Shown here in pieces: positions 23,172 to 35,600 of a DNA stretch of 64,000 bases (position 1 is the stretch's first letter; each line of letters starts with the position of its first letter). The notes below the pieces were generated by a model. The model did no database searches. It was not told the DNA's origin and was given only the letters and a program-made list of their open reading frames with translations. Source of the DNA: Boswellia sacra (lineage: Eukaryota > Streptophyta > Magnoliopsida > Sapindales > Burseraceae); assembly GCA_013180625.2 (NCBI GenBank), contig SNVD02003385.1, positions 1 through 64,000 of the forward strand. Reading direction: 5' to 3'. A program made the position numbers and the translations under genes.

Positions 23172-24072
23172 CTAAAATCTTGTAACCAATAGCCAGTGTA
23201 TTGAGGGCAGCTTTTCTTATTTCACCATCACGTTCTGCTGTCAAGCTAGCAACAACTTGCAAAGATTTTAATTGTCCACTAATCTGCAAAAGGAGAATAG
23301 ATGTAAGCTTCCAGAAGACATTCAAAAGTGTAAAACAAAATAAATCACTCTTTAAACACCTCAGCCCCATGATGGTCAATCAAGAATCCAACAAAGTCAA
23401 CACATTCTATCCGAGTACGGTTGTTTTTAGAACGCAAGCCCTCCAAAATAAAGGGGAGTGTTTTCGGTGCAGAATAATATTGGACAATTTGTTTTGTAAG
23501 TTCCCGCAATTTTTCTCGCACTTTCTCAATGTTGTGCCCAGACTGCAGCAGAAGAATAGAGAAATCAGCATATGAGGTCAAATGAGAAATATGGAAATCC
23601 ATTCAAGCACCTTTTCTATCAAACACGGGAGAAATACGGCTGCTTCTGATTCAGTCAAAGCATAGGCTTCATCCCTTAATGCATCAAAAAGTTCAAGAAG
23701 AAATTCCAGCACCTATTTATTCCAACAAAAGATTAAAGCCACCATATCTTGTAAAGCACATATTTTTTAGAATCCAAAAAGCCCAAAAACATTAACAAAT
23801 AAAATTGACGACTGAAGATAGAAACCAAGTGTACCTTCAACAAACATGTTGTGTTAGATTTACAGATCTGCAAAACAAACCACCTCAAAAGTATATCCAA
23901 AACTTGAATAAGTTCCTTCTGTATAGATGGAAGAGCCTGCAATTAAAAATTATCATCCCAAGTAAGATGGCATATTGACAAATTTGAGATAACTCAAGAA
24001 CAGATTCTGACAACATCACCTTCTGTAGTATCTCAAGCCCATCAACTTGCTTCTTGAAATCGATAAGCAGAT
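23172..24072 (-). pseudogene. MOR1/GEM1 (XMAP215/TOG) gene fragment, five exons
   Basis: MOR1 is a cortical microtubule polymerase built of TOG domains. Five consecutive exons of one TOG region are present in order: about 24072-24021 (LIDFKKQVDGLEILQK), 23936-23835 (LDILLRWFVL, SNTTCLLK), 23712-23611 (LRDEAYALTESEAAVFLP), 23542-23360 (GHNIEKVREK, LRSKNNRTRIEC) and 23283-23172 (SGQLKSLQ, ERDGEIRKAALNTLA). Each exon is open and has intact splice sites, and the four downstream exons join in phase. The rest of the roughly 2,000-residue protein is absent: nothing upstream or downstream matches. It lies inside the CACTA-like element, so I read it as a captured piece of a host gene rather than a decayed full copy. 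Whether it is transcribed as a chimera is unknown. Confidence 0.82.
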
Positions 24073-24330
24073 TCTAACAAATTTGGGTTCACATTCTGTT
24101 GGTTCTTTGAAAACCCATTTATGGCACTTATCTGAGCAACTTTTCCCATTAACCTGCCCAATTGATAAACTCGCCAATCAATAGAATACCGAAATACCAA
24201 TCTCTCTTATCATTCCTTCATTTAACCTACTTTCTACAAGACTTTAATCAGTATACATGTATACACATTTCTATACTTGTTTTATTTATGCACACAGGAA
24301 GAGGATTAAAACCAAAATAATAGCACCTAC

Positions 24331-24422
24331 CCAGTAAAGTTGGTGGCAATCCATACATTGCATTTGGCACACCTCGAGACCAACTGATCCTCACTAATTT
24401 TCAACTGAAATGTTTCAATTAC
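24331..24422 (-). pseudogene. Exon of a Mut7-like 3'-5' exonuclease gene
   Basis: One 92-bp exon is bounded by CAG| acceptor and |GTAGGT donor signals. It translates to ETFQLKISEDQLVSRCAKCN followed by diverged residues. This resembles the zinc-ribbon-like C-terminal Mut7-C region of plant 3'-5' exonuclease-domain proteins, where EDQL-SRC-KCN is conserved. No exonuclease catalytic domain was found. It is on the same strand as, and 260 bp upstream of, the MOR1 fragment but comes from an unrelated gene, which supports exon capture by the transposon. Confidence 0.6.
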
Positions 24423-25310
24423 CTGTAAATGTCTACATCTATATTTCGACCTTGAGAGTTAAAGGAAGCAAATCTAACATAAATCGACTGATCAATGCTT
24501 CCAATAAATAAGATAAAAAAGACAAGTTTGTACAAAGCGTAGGACTATAGATGCAAAAGACAGGACACTGAAACGACAAAACAACCCCATCAATAAAAAT
24601 CTTTGTGAAAAGACTGAAAACAGGGCATTCACTCCCCCTTCATATACTTTAACAATTACTAACAATAAATAACATTACCTAAATTGTGTATCTGTTCAAA
24701 AGTTAATCAAAAAATAAATATAAAGATGAAAAATCAATCAAAAGTTAGAAAGCACTTATTCTGTTGTAGAGATCTTCACATGCTACTTTCAAACTTGAAA
24801 GACAATAGAAGGACGAATACCCTTGTAATATCTCCAAATAAGTGTCCAAGAACAAACCAAAAAGTCTATAAACAAAGAGGAAATATTAAAAACAAAGTAC
24901 AAAAGAAAACCTGAAAAATGACTTAAACTAGAGGGAAACAAAAAAATGATATGTGCTATTGCTAATGTTCATGCATTGATACACATAATAAGGACCACAA
25001 ACATTGAAAAGAAGAAAAAGAAACCCATTAAACGTCTCTAAAAACATGCATCATAACTCACTGTACATGTAAGCAATTAAAGTTTAAACACATTGTGAAC
25101 AATAGCAGTAGCTAGCCTTAGTTCATGTATCAATAGCAAAATTTCTTACCCAAAAAAAGCAAAAAGAAAAAAGAAAGAAATAAATGAACCACATCATAGT
25201 TGAAAAACTAGAAATTAATCTTCCAGATTTGTACCAACAAAAACAAGAAATTAAAAAAATCATAATCAAAATATAACAATAATTTAACAATACTACCTTG
25301 ATTGAATCAT

Positions 25311-25337
25311 GAGGAGAGGAGAGGAGAGGAGAGGAGG
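25311..25337. repeat. (GGAGA)n microsatellite
   Basis: About five copies of the pentamer gagga/ggaga follow one another. It is purine-rich on the plus strand and lies inside the CACTA-like element. Confidence 0.9.
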
Positions 25338-27689
25338 GCTTAGGATCAACCGTAGATATTATCCATCAAAATTGTACAACTTGAAAATTCTTGAAAATAA
25401 GATCAACTCAAGATAACAGCCAACATAAAACTAAAGAAACCAAGCTCTCAAGAACTCTAGGAACCATAAAGGTCAAAACTTGAATGCAAATATGAAAAGA
25501 AACCTTCGGCAAAGAGAGAAAATACGAAAAAGTTTGTTAAAATTGTAGCCTAGCAACCACATATCACAGCAACAATGAAGAATCAGAACATAATAAATGA
25601 AAACATTGAGGAAAGACTCAGAAAACCAAAATGACAAACTAATGTTGTTGTCAAAAACTCAAAGGCTATCATCTTTATAATCAAATGCAAGAAAAAATTT
25701 ATAAGAAACACAAAAGAAATGGATGAAAATGAGATTAACAAAAAAAAAAATTTGAAACAACCAAGCTTTAAGAGTAGACAACTCACCAGCCCCAATTCTT
25801 CAAGATTGCAATCGACATTCAACCCACAAAAAGATCATTAGTCTACCGAAATGAGCACCTCATATGAAAAATCAAAGCACTCTCTTGTAGCTTGGGCATC
25901 ATCATTGCCCGCTCGGTCTTTAATTTGCAACAAAGAAAATGAGTAAACAACAAACAATAACCTTGATGAATAATAATTTACAAATTAAAAATATATATTA
26001 AGGATTTAACTATATCAATATTGGGTAAATAACATGAGACTATCTTTTGCATGGGAGTTGGTTGGAAGTTTTAAAGATTAAAACTTAATAAAATCTTAAT
26101 TAAAACTTCAAGTTTAAGATTGGTACATATTAATCATAATTTTGCACAACTTCAAAAAGCATTTTATTGGACATCTTGTCTACACAAAAGAAAATATATG
26201 AGTAACATTCCATTCATTCATTCATTCTTGCACTTTATTACTTCAAGAGATATAGACATAGGCAATGCAAAAATTTCACAAAAGAATGAGATTTCAATAA
26301 CTTACAAGTGAAAGTAGATAACCGAGTCTAAACCGAACAGCCTCCTTTAGCTTTTTTGCTACAGCATCAAAACAGCGACAAGTAGCTCACAGTTGGTATC
26401 ACCAAAAGATTATTTGGTCTAGTAGCATTTGTGCAAATGTGCTCCAATTTCGCTGCATTGAATGAGTTAAATTTCTAGTAGGGAAAGGTAGTAATCAAAA
26501 TGTAAATAAGGGACTTTTTTTTTTCCCTAAAATGACTCTGCGACTTTGGGTCCTTTATATAGGCCATTTCTTCATAGTTAAGGGCAAGCCCAACAATTAC
26601 AAGCTAGCTCTCTATTTGAAAAAGTTTGCATGGCTAGGAGTCGGGTATGAACTAGCAACATATTTGCAAAAATGATTAAAGAAACTAGCCTAGATAATTT
26701 ATTTATGTTATCAAAAAAGATAATAGAATCACATTGAGCCCCGGTACCGGTGCAAATTATAATCACATGCCATCAGGACTAAACATATTTGCAAACAAGA
26801 ATATATGAGATATTGTTATTAATAGCTCAAATAAAAAATAAAAGAGAGGGGAAATCAAAGACCTAAATAATTAAACTTGAAAGGTGTGCAAAGAACACAT
26901 GAAAAATAGAGTTGCCATTAGGAATAAACACATTTGGAAATTAACATTCTTCCTTCAGAGCATAAATACTATCAGTAACACAACATGAAATGCCAATAAG
27001 TTAATTAACTGAGGCTCTTGTCAGTAGCAACCAAAGAAAAAAAAAAACAAGAAGATTCAAGGAAAATTTTAAAGTTAGATCACAAACTCATGTTAAAACG
27101 AAAAATTCCCTAAAAGAAAAATCATCAACTATGTCATAATAAGTTGCAAAGTGACCAAAATAATAGCTTAATCACATAGTCACAATAACAGATATTATGA
27201 ACAAAACGCATAGAATTTTGTTCACAAAAAATTTTTCCAGAGATCCTAAACAGAAAAAAAAAACCATAGTTTCCCAGTTTTTGTGACCTCATACAATCTA
27301 TTTTTTTTTCTTTATATTGAAATTTTAACAAGTCTACTCCACACAAACATAGTAAATCCATTGCTATTGATCTCTGTGTATCATAAATGAAATTGATCTA
27401 AGTTGAAAAAGGATTTTTTTCTCTACTTACATATCAATTATCTACTAAATAGTTCCAACTGCCAACCTGATTACTTGACTCTGTTCTCTACCCATCATAC
27501 AGGTGAGAGATCTGAAACTGAGTTTTCATGCAAATGAGACAATGGGACTTCTAGGAAATAAATATTTTCAAAACTAAAAAATAAAATTAAATAATTAGAA
27601 AAATTAAATAGTTGAATATCATAACTAAAAAATCAAATATAAATGAAATAATAGAAGAAAAAAATACCATCAGCTACAAAAAAGAGTAG
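25338..27689. other. AT-rich interior of the CACTA-like element
   Basis: No gene was identified. A short minus-strand stretch at about 25835-25920 (reading IKDRAGNDDAQATRECFDF) looks protein-like, but I do not recognise it and cannot fix its limits. The other open frames here lack motifs. Confidence 0.4.
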
Positions 27690-27694
27690 CCATA

Positions 27695-27960
27695 ATGAAG
27701 CAGCAAAGCAGCCATGTCCGAGCTCAAATATTCTAAGCCAAGGAAGCCACGACCAAACTCAATTGCTCCATTTTGTTCTATTGTATCAGACTCTAAAATT
27801 TTAGCTAATAAAAGAGATAATAACTCTCAATGAAGCAAGAGAAAGAGATCAAAAACAATTGGACAAAAAGTACTCCATTAATTATGAAATAGAATACCTC
27901 AGCAACTTTAGTGGCTTCACATGCTCCCAACACCATCTGTGAAGCCGTTCCCCATCTATT
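27695..27960 (-). pseudogene. Unidentified two-exon coding-like fragment
   Basis: On the minus strand, 27960-27898 reads RWGTASQMVLGACEATKVAE and ends in a GAG|GTATTC donor. After an intron ending TTATTAG near 27814, a second piece reads ILESDTIEQNGAIEFGRGFL and then LEYLSSDMAALLLHYGY, ending in a stop at about 27670. The amino-acid texture (no low-complexity bias, plausible splice sites) suggests real exons. I do not recognise the family. It is probably another captured host fragment, on the same strand as the MOR1 and Mut7-like pieces. Confidence 0.4.
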
Positions 27961-28250
27961 AAAAAAGGCATAATGGGACACTCATAAAATAACACCATTA
28001 TTGGTTAAAAAGTCAATGAAAGAGGAGGGACCCTGAAAAGTGACAAAGCAAAGCAAGTGGTGGTTGTATGAAGGAAGGTGCAGACGAAATTAAATCAAAG
28101 GTGTGAGAGCAAATGGCTAAAGCTTTAGTTTAACTTACATTTATTAGATATTTTCCCCATTTTTTACTTATCTAAAGCTTTTATTAAATAAAATATTTGT
28201 TGTTGTTGGCTCCATACGCTAGTATATTATTCCCATAACTTTGGTCTACT

Positions 28251-29068
28251 TAGGGATGGCAATTTGACCTGGCCGGGGTCGGGGCCGGGGCCGGGGATCC
28301 GGAAAATCCGGACGTCCGGGGCCGGATAATAACCCGGAAAACCGGGGAATATAGCCGGGGCTGGGGAGAAATTTTCTGCCCCGGCCGGGGCCGGGGTGGG
28401 GTGGCCGGGGCCGGGGACCCGGAATTAAACCTGGGGGATGTAATTGAAATTTTAAAATTATGTCAAACGAAGTTCATATCCCTTAGGTTGTAATATTTGC
28501 TTATAACCCCTTAGTAAATCTAAGCCCATTTTCTTATTTTTTTAAACAGTTCAACGTGCAAAGCCCAGCCTAACAGCCCAAAGCCATAATTTAAAAAAAA
28601 CTTGCACTAGCCACAGCTTGAACTCAAGCCCTCTAACATATTTAGACAACACAGCACACAACCACTGGGCTACAGCCCCTTTTGACATAAATTTATGAGT
28701 CTCAAGATACATATAAGTCTAGCCCATGCCATAGTTTCAAAAATTAAATGAAGAATTGCTCCCAAGCCTTGAACCCGCGCCCTCCCAACTACTCAAATAG
28801 CACACTACCAGTGGGCCAAAGCCCTCTTTGCATAAACTTATAACTATCCAAATATATATAATACATTAGAAAGTTTCAGAATTTTAACAAAATTGTACAA
28901 CCCAGGTTTTAATCCCGGGTTATCGAAAAACCCGGCCCCGCCCAAGATGCCCCGGCCCCGGCCCCGGAAAAAAAATTTCGGAGAATTTCCCGGGGCCGGA
29001 TTCAAAAATTAAACGCCGGGGTCGGGGCCGGGGACCGTCGGCCCCGGCCCTGGGTTTTGCCATCCCTA
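28251..29068. mobile_element. Non-autonomous hAT element, GC-rich ends (818 bp)
   Basis: Ends are TAGGGATGGCAA and TTGCCATCCCTA, a perfect 12-bp terminal inverted repeat, flanked by the exact 8-bp duplication ggtctact (28243-28250 and 29069-29076). Both features are diagnostic of the hAT superfamily. The outer 150-200 bp on each side are dense in GGGGCCGGGG/CCGG motifs, giving very GC-rich subterminal arms able to pair with each other, in sharp contrast to the AT-rich surroundings. The centre is non-coding. It is nested inside the CACTA-like element. Confidence 0.93.
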
Positions 29069-29789
29069 GGTCTACTTTGTTTTTTATTTGTCAAAGCAAT
29101 AATTGATGATGAGATCGAGATCTAAAGCTGAAATTTAAAGTTTATAATATAATGAATATTTTTTTTTTTAAAAAAAGGATGCTTAAAATTGGATAAGTAC
29201 TATTAAATTCCATCATTATTGTAGCAATTGTAAAATCCTTCTTCGACATCATAACAAACATTAATACAATAGCATACCTAGAATATAGAGGTAGTTGCAA
29301 CTATGCATTGCCCACTTAACAAAATGGAGTGACATCACCTCAACAGTTTTATAATTTGAAATCACAAATTTCCTAACCATCCAATACGTTACTATTTGAC
29401 AATATTATTATTAGAGTATTTAGAACTTATAAAATTTATTATTTTAATTATTTTATATTTTATGATAACATATTAATAAATTATATTTTGAATTTGATTT
29501 ACTTAGATGCATATCGTTGTTTAACAACTTAAAAAATGTTTTGTCAGATTGAATCATTGAAGTCATAGCATGTCTCTCTTCTCTTTTTTTTTTTTTTTTC
29601 CTTCTATCGCTTTTGAGTTTTACCCTAAAGACTTGAATGATTTGTATTACTTATAATAATATTCTAGTGTTGATTAGAGGGTCATATGTTCATGATAACA
29701 CAAATCTATAATTTCCCTCGAAGCAATTGTAAGGACAGATGCATAACCCACAATACAAAACGACAAAGTGAGAGAAGTTTGACATACAA

Positions 29790-29925
29790 AACCAGAGGAA
29801 TGTGGCCATGGACAGTCATCAAAGTCATGTCGAGCAGCCTTGACAGAAACATCAACATCCCCTTTATCTCCTTCGACCACCCTCGTTGTTACCTCTCCTA
29901 TGCTCAGATCAATTGGCTTGAAACT
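29790..29925 (-). pseudogene. Unidentified coding-like exon fragment
   Basis: The minus strand reads IDLSIGEVTTRVVEGDKGDV followed by SVKAARHDFDDCPWPHSSGF with no stop across about 45 codons. The composition is protein-like and unlike the surrounding AT-rich DNA. I do not recognise the family, and exon limits are uncertain. By position it would be another captured exon in the CACTA-like element. Confidence 0.4.
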
Positions 29926-29929
29926 TTTC

Positions 29930-31310
29930 CCTATTCAAATAATACAAAATAATTCATTATTCCAAACTCATCATGAAATTGTAAGGGCAGACTATTATTA
30001 AAAAATTAGGAGTAAAAGAGTAAAAAGAAAAGTAAAATTTATAGTTTAGATGAACAAATAACGATGGAAATGGGTAGCTCAAAGATGAAGATGTTACATA
30101 AGGATAATGGTGATCAAATCCAAATCTTATCAAAACAAAAGGAGTCATTCGATCAGTTAGAGAGCTTGGCTCTTTTTAGCTCTGCAATTGGTGGGTAGTT
30201 GCCCCTATTTAATGTGGTGGGACTTCTGCTTTTTCCAATTTCTTTCACTCAACATTAAAAGTCAATTCATGAAGAAATATCATTATAATATAGATGGACA
30301 AGGACTTGGACATGAGATAGATTGTGCATTGCTAAGCTTTACGTGGTAGCAAAATGCATACTTCTCTTTTTTCAATTAATTTTCTCGGCTATTGTGATAA
30401 AATAAACTAGCATGAAGGAGACTTTATATAAGTGGGTCATGCTCTAAACATTCAAATAATGAGTCCACAACTCTTGAAACTTATATATTCCTCCATTTGA
30501 TTGACCTGATTTGAAGTAATTAAAAAATTGATTTTTTTAACTAATAGATAAGAAAGCAAAATCATTCTACTTAAATATACATATTTAATATTTTTAATTA
30601 TACAATTATTAAGGACACAGTAAAAAGAAAGAAAAACTTCCAGACAAATTGAAAATGACTCTCTAAGTCTAACCTTGGCATTACTTAGAGAGGAGAACCG
30701 TAGACTTCAGAAAGAAGAGAGGCCAAGGGGGATGGTGATACAAGGGTGATATCTGCAAGGGACAGATCTGCGATGTTGGGCAACTGATTGATTGCTTCGT
30801 TTAGGCATATCCAGTCTTTAACTTAACCACCTCTCATCCCCAAATAGAAAATCTTCAAATCTCTAGTCGAAGTAGGGAAAACAGAGGAGCACCTCATATA
30901 TGTGCAGATCTGTGAAATCGAAAACGCAAAAAGCTCTCTTTGTTGCTTTGAAGAAGGATTAAAATATTATATATTTGACAGAGAAACAAGATTGTTTTTG
31001 AAGAAGCTAGGTTGACATCGAATCAATTGTTTCGGTTAGATTGATTTTCTTCTAAGCCTAAGTGAGTGAAATGGATGAAAGTGAAAGTGAAACTAAGTGA
31101 GTGTGTGTCGGCTACAGAAAAATGATGAAAGTAGAAAGCAAGTAGTGATGTGAGGAAACTGCAGAGTGAATCAATCGGTGATGGGAGCAAGAGTGAAAGA
31201 GACGGAAATAGTTTTCTAAGGCAAAATTAGAGAGGGAAATCGAAATAAAGGGAGGGAAAGGGGCTAATTGCTTATATATATAGGTAATGGCAAAGATGTA
31301 AATTAGATAA
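29930..31310. other. CACTA-like element interior, no gene
   Basis: The stretch is AT-rich up to 30640 and then more mixed, resembling a transcribed leader or UTR with GTGAAAGTGA-type runs around 31070-31110. No exon could be supported. Confidence 0.4.
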
Positions 31311-31441
31311 AAATCATTAGTGTCAAATATCTTAAAAAAATTGGGTTGACTTTTTTTGGGACATCATATTTTACGGTTTGTTAAAATACCCTCAAATATG
31401 CAAAAACGGTTATGTCAAATATTTGAAATTTTCTTGTAGTG

Positions 31442-31575
31442 CGTAAGCTGGGTGGAGGATAGAGAGGAGTTAAACCGCATTGAGGAGGTTTGCTCATGTA
31501 TTCTCAGCTTTGCAAGCAAGCGGTGGTCACTGCCCCGCTGAAAATGCTGGTCCATTGTTTTTCCTTTCGCCATCG
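31442..31575 (+). pseudogene. OSC3 remnant: remainder of exon 2
   Basis: This is OSC exon 2 from the ...GGGTGGAGGATAGAGAGG codons onwards (CTCAGCTTTGCAAGCAAGCG, GCTGAAAATGCTGGTCCA), ending at the normal TCG|gtaagt donor. Relative to OSC1 about 35 bp are missing near the insertion site, the reading frame contains stops, and the QW-motif W is replaced (TGGCC to TGCCC, giving Cys). It belongs with 21805-22094. No exons 3-17 of this copy follow. The intron runs to 32151, where copia D begins. Confidence 0.8.
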
Positions 31576-32151
31576 GTAAGTCTCTTAATTAAGCTAAAGG
31601 GTTTGCAATTAATCTAATACGCTTTCCTGTTCTCGTCTATGCTTTTCTTGTTAACATTACTATCTTTTTTGCTGTATTTCTTAGTATTGTATTAGCTGCT
31701 GGTTTTGCCTCAATATTTTTATTAACGGATTTAGATTTAGATTTAAAAGTGCCAGTAGGATTAAATGAATCAAGATTTGACATAATCAATGTGTATGTTT
31801 AACAGATATTGATAAATTTTAGGCAAATGATTTGCTATCAAATGATATCTATGGGATATTTATTGAATTTCATGTAAATTTATGTGGTTTATGAATAAAG
31901 AAGATCCATCCACGCTTTAACAGAACTTTGCCTGGACCTAATCAATTTTTTAAAGCTAATTAAATTGGTTTTGGCAAAGCTAGGCTTCATTTTGCTCCGT
32001 GTGGAAGCCTGACGTGTTTGTGTAGATTCCTAAAAATCTAAGGAGAGGTTTATGGAGTATATCCAATTAATTTTAAAAATTTTCTAATTTTTACCTTTTT
32101 TATTTCTTTATTTTTGGTTTTTCAAAGATAAGATTTATTATTTGTCATTAT

Positions 32152-32598
32152 TGTTAGTAGATCGAACACTCCCACCGCATAAAAGGCAAGAAACAAATTG
32201 TTATATTAGAAATAACAATTTGGGTGGCACTGCCTTTCACAATAAATAAAATAGACAACTTGAGCGGCTCAGCCTTACTACAGTAAATAAATTAAAGGCA
32301 ATAAAGAAAATAAAGGAACAAATATTTAACGTGGTAAAACCCTCAATTTGAGGGAAACCTCCACGGGACAAGACCGAAAATATTTCACTATGAAGAAAAA
32401 TATTACAATCTCTCTCACAATTAGAATGGAGGAGATTACAAGGGAGAAAGAAGAGAAAAGCTTAATACATAAGCTTGGTACACTTGTAAGAGGGGGAGGA
32501 GGCTTTATTATATAGCCAAGCCTCCCCACCTCTATTTTATTTCCCACCAATGTGGGATTGTGTGAAAGGCAAAATGCCTTCACACCTTACTCTTCACA
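32152..32598 (-). repeat. 3' LTR of copia D
   Basis: It pairs with 36872-37325 and differs by substitutions and a few-base gap near the end (cgcataaaaggc against cgcagcttaaataaaagac). TG...CA ends are present. Confidence 0.92.
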
Positions 32599-32650
32599 TT
32601 CTCCCACTTGAATGCATTTTTCCTTTCAGTCTTGTCTCTATACATGCTGC

Positions 32651-35600
32651 TCACGTCTCTAACAGGCCACAAGACGTTCTACACCAGATGAACTTGTCAG
32701 CATTGATTGGTTTGGTCAATGCATCTGCTATGTTGTCCTTCGTGTGGATTTTTTGCATATCCACTATTCCATCTTCCATTACTTCTCGTACATAATGATA
32801 TTGAACTCCTATGTGCTTCGTTCTTGAATGAAAGGCTGGATTCCTTGCGATATGCAAGGCACTCTGACTGTCACAAAATAAAGAAATCTTCTCTTGTTTG
32901 TGCCCGAGTTCCTCCAATAACCTTTTGATCCAAATAGCTTCCTTGCAAGCTTGTGTAGCTGCCATATACTCTGCTTCTATTGTAGATAGAGCCACAACAG
33001 TTTGAAGTTTGGATACCCAGCTCACAGCACCTCCTGCAAGTGTAAACACATAGCCTGTAGTGGACTTCCTTTTGTCAATATCTCCTACAAAATCTGAATC
33101 AACATAGCCCTTGACAATGAACTCTGATCCTCCATAGCATAGTGCAGCATCAAAGGTTCCTTTGATGTATCTAAGGATCCTCTTAACAGAATTCTAATGC
33201 TCTCTCCTTGGATTAGCCATGAATCTACTGATCGCTCCTACTGCTTGTGCAATGTCTGGTCTTGTACAAATCATAGCATACATTAGGCTCCCTACTGCTG
33301 ATGCATACAGCACTCGAGACATTTCCATCCTCTCCGCTTCATTGCTAGGACTCATACTTGAGGATAATTTATGATTAACAGGAAATGGGGTAGAAATTGG
33401 CTTACAATCTTGCATGTTGAAGCGACGCAAGATTTTCTTCAAGTAGTTCTTTTGAGATAGCCAAATCTTCCTGTTTTTTCTGTCTCGGTGAATTTGCATC
33501 CTTAGAATCTTGTTTGCCGGTCCTAAATCCTTCATTTCAAATCCCCTAGCCAATTGTGCCTTTAATTCTTGGACCTGATCTTTGTTAGTGCCTGCTACCA
33601 ACATATCGTCCACGTACAACAGCAAAATGATAAAGTCTTCCTCAAACCTCTTGTAATAAGTACAATGATCTGAACTGAGTCTGTTGTACCCAAGGCTGAT
33701 GATGAATGAATCAAATCTCTTGTACCAACACCTTGGCGCCTGTTTTAAGCCGTACAGAGATTTGGTCAACCTGCAAACCAAGTTCTCTTTTCCTTCTTTA
33801 ACAAAACCTTCCGGTTGGAGCATATAAATTTCTTCTTCAAGTTCTCCATGAAGAAACGCAGTTTTTACATCTAACTGCTCTAAGTGTAAGTCAAAAGTAG
33901 CACACATAGCCAAGACTGCTCGAATTGTTGTAAGTCTTACCACAGGAGAGAATATCTCATTGAAATCAACTCCTTCTTTCTGAGCATATCCTTTGACCAC
34001 CAGTCTAGCACGATATCGCTCCACTTGATCATTCCCATCACGTTTGATCTTGTAGACCCATTTGTTTCCGATGGCTTTTCTTCCATGTGGTAGTGGCACA
34101 AGATCCCATGTCTTGTTTTTGTCTAAAGCTTCTATCTCTTCATGCAATGCTGTCATCCATAGAGATGCATCAGAACTTTTTATAGCGTCCTGAAAGGTTG
34201 AAGGCTCCCCATCTTTTGTTATGAGACAGTATGCAACATTACTCGCCATCACATATTCTGAGTGCCAAGAAGGTTCTCTTCTTTCTCGAGTTGATCGACG
34301 GACTTCAGGTGCTTCAGACTCAATTGGTTATTGATCATCGTGTTCTGGTACTACTTCAGAAGAAAACGTTTCTTCTTGTACTGATACAGTCTCAACATTT
34401 TTCTTTGTGCTATCACTTTCTTCACATTTAAACATGTCTTCTACAAAGACAACATCCCTACTGATGACAATCTTATGGGCAGTAGGATCCCATAGGCGAT
34501 ACCCCTTTACTCCATCAGCATATCCTAAGAAGATACATTTCCTGGATTTTGGATCCAGCTTCGTTCTTTCTTGGTCATGATACATCACATAAGCAGGACA
34601 TCCGAAAATATGAAGGGAGGAATAATCAGTTGGCTTACCAGTCCACATCTCCATAGGTGTCTTCATCTCAATTGCTGTTGATGGAGACCTATTTATCAAG
34701 TAATAGGCTGTAGTGGCTGCTTCTGCCCAAAATGTCTTGGGTAGACCCGCAGTCCTAAGTAATGCTCTCATTCTTTATGCGAGAGTTTTATTTGTCCGCT
34801 CTGCCACTCTATTTTGTTATGGTGTGTAAGCAACTGTCTTCTGCCGTTTCACACCTTATTTACTGCAAAAAGCATCAAATTCCTTGTTGCAGAATTCTCT
34901 CCCATTATCTGTCCTCAAACACTTGATCCTTTTTCCGGATTCAAGTTCCACATGTGCTTTGAAGGCTTTAAATATAGGAAATACATCTGACTTTTTCTTG
35001 ATGACATATACCCAACATCTCCTAGAATAATCATCCATAAACAATACAAAGTGGTTTGCTCCTCCTAGGGACGTAACTGGTAATTTCCAAACATCAGAAT
35101 GAATCAAGTCTAGAATGTTTTTACTCTTAGCAATAGATCTGCGAAAACTCAGTCTACTCTGCTTGCTAATAACACAATGCTCACAGAATGGTAAACTTAC
35201 ATTTTTTATTCCAGGAAGTAGTTTTCGATCAGAGAGAATCTTCAAACCCTTTTCGGACATATGGCTAAGTCTTCGATGCCATATCATAGACCGCTGTTTC
35301 TGCCTCCTAAACAGTTTCTCCATGGAGCATGTATAGGTTAGCAGCAATCTTTTCTGCCTTCATCACCACAAGTGCGCCTCTGACAACCTTCATAGTCCCA
35401 TTTTTCGTATGGAACTCACATCCGAGGTCATCCAACTGTCCCATCGATAGCAAATTTTTCTTCAAGCCAGTCACATGTCGTACATCTTGGATAGTGCGAA
35501 TCGTACCATCAAACATTTTTACTTTGATGGTTCCAATACCAGCGATTTTTAAGGCATGATCATCACCCATGTACACAGACCCTTCTGAGATAGGTTTATA

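Larger units (their letters stand above)
22095..31441 (-). mobile_element. CACTA-like (En/Spm) element with captured gene fragments, about 9.3 kb
   Basis: The right end, read inwards on the minus strand, is CACTACAAGAAAATTTCAAA, the canonical plant CACTA terminus (31441 downwards). The element sits in OSC3 exon 2. Exon sequence stops at 22094 with cgt and resumes at 31442 with cgt, fitting a 3-bp CACTA target duplication. The left end does not show CACTA, so it is mutated or truncated. Both ends are rich in repeated GTCAAATAT/GTCAAGTAT motifs (22100-22620 and 31315-31430), like CACTA subterminal repeats. No transposase was recognised. The interior carries exon pieces of at least two host genes, a hairpin and a nested hAT element. 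The assignment rests on one clean terminus and the interrupted exon, so alternatives such as two adjacent elements remain possible. Confidence 0.6.
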
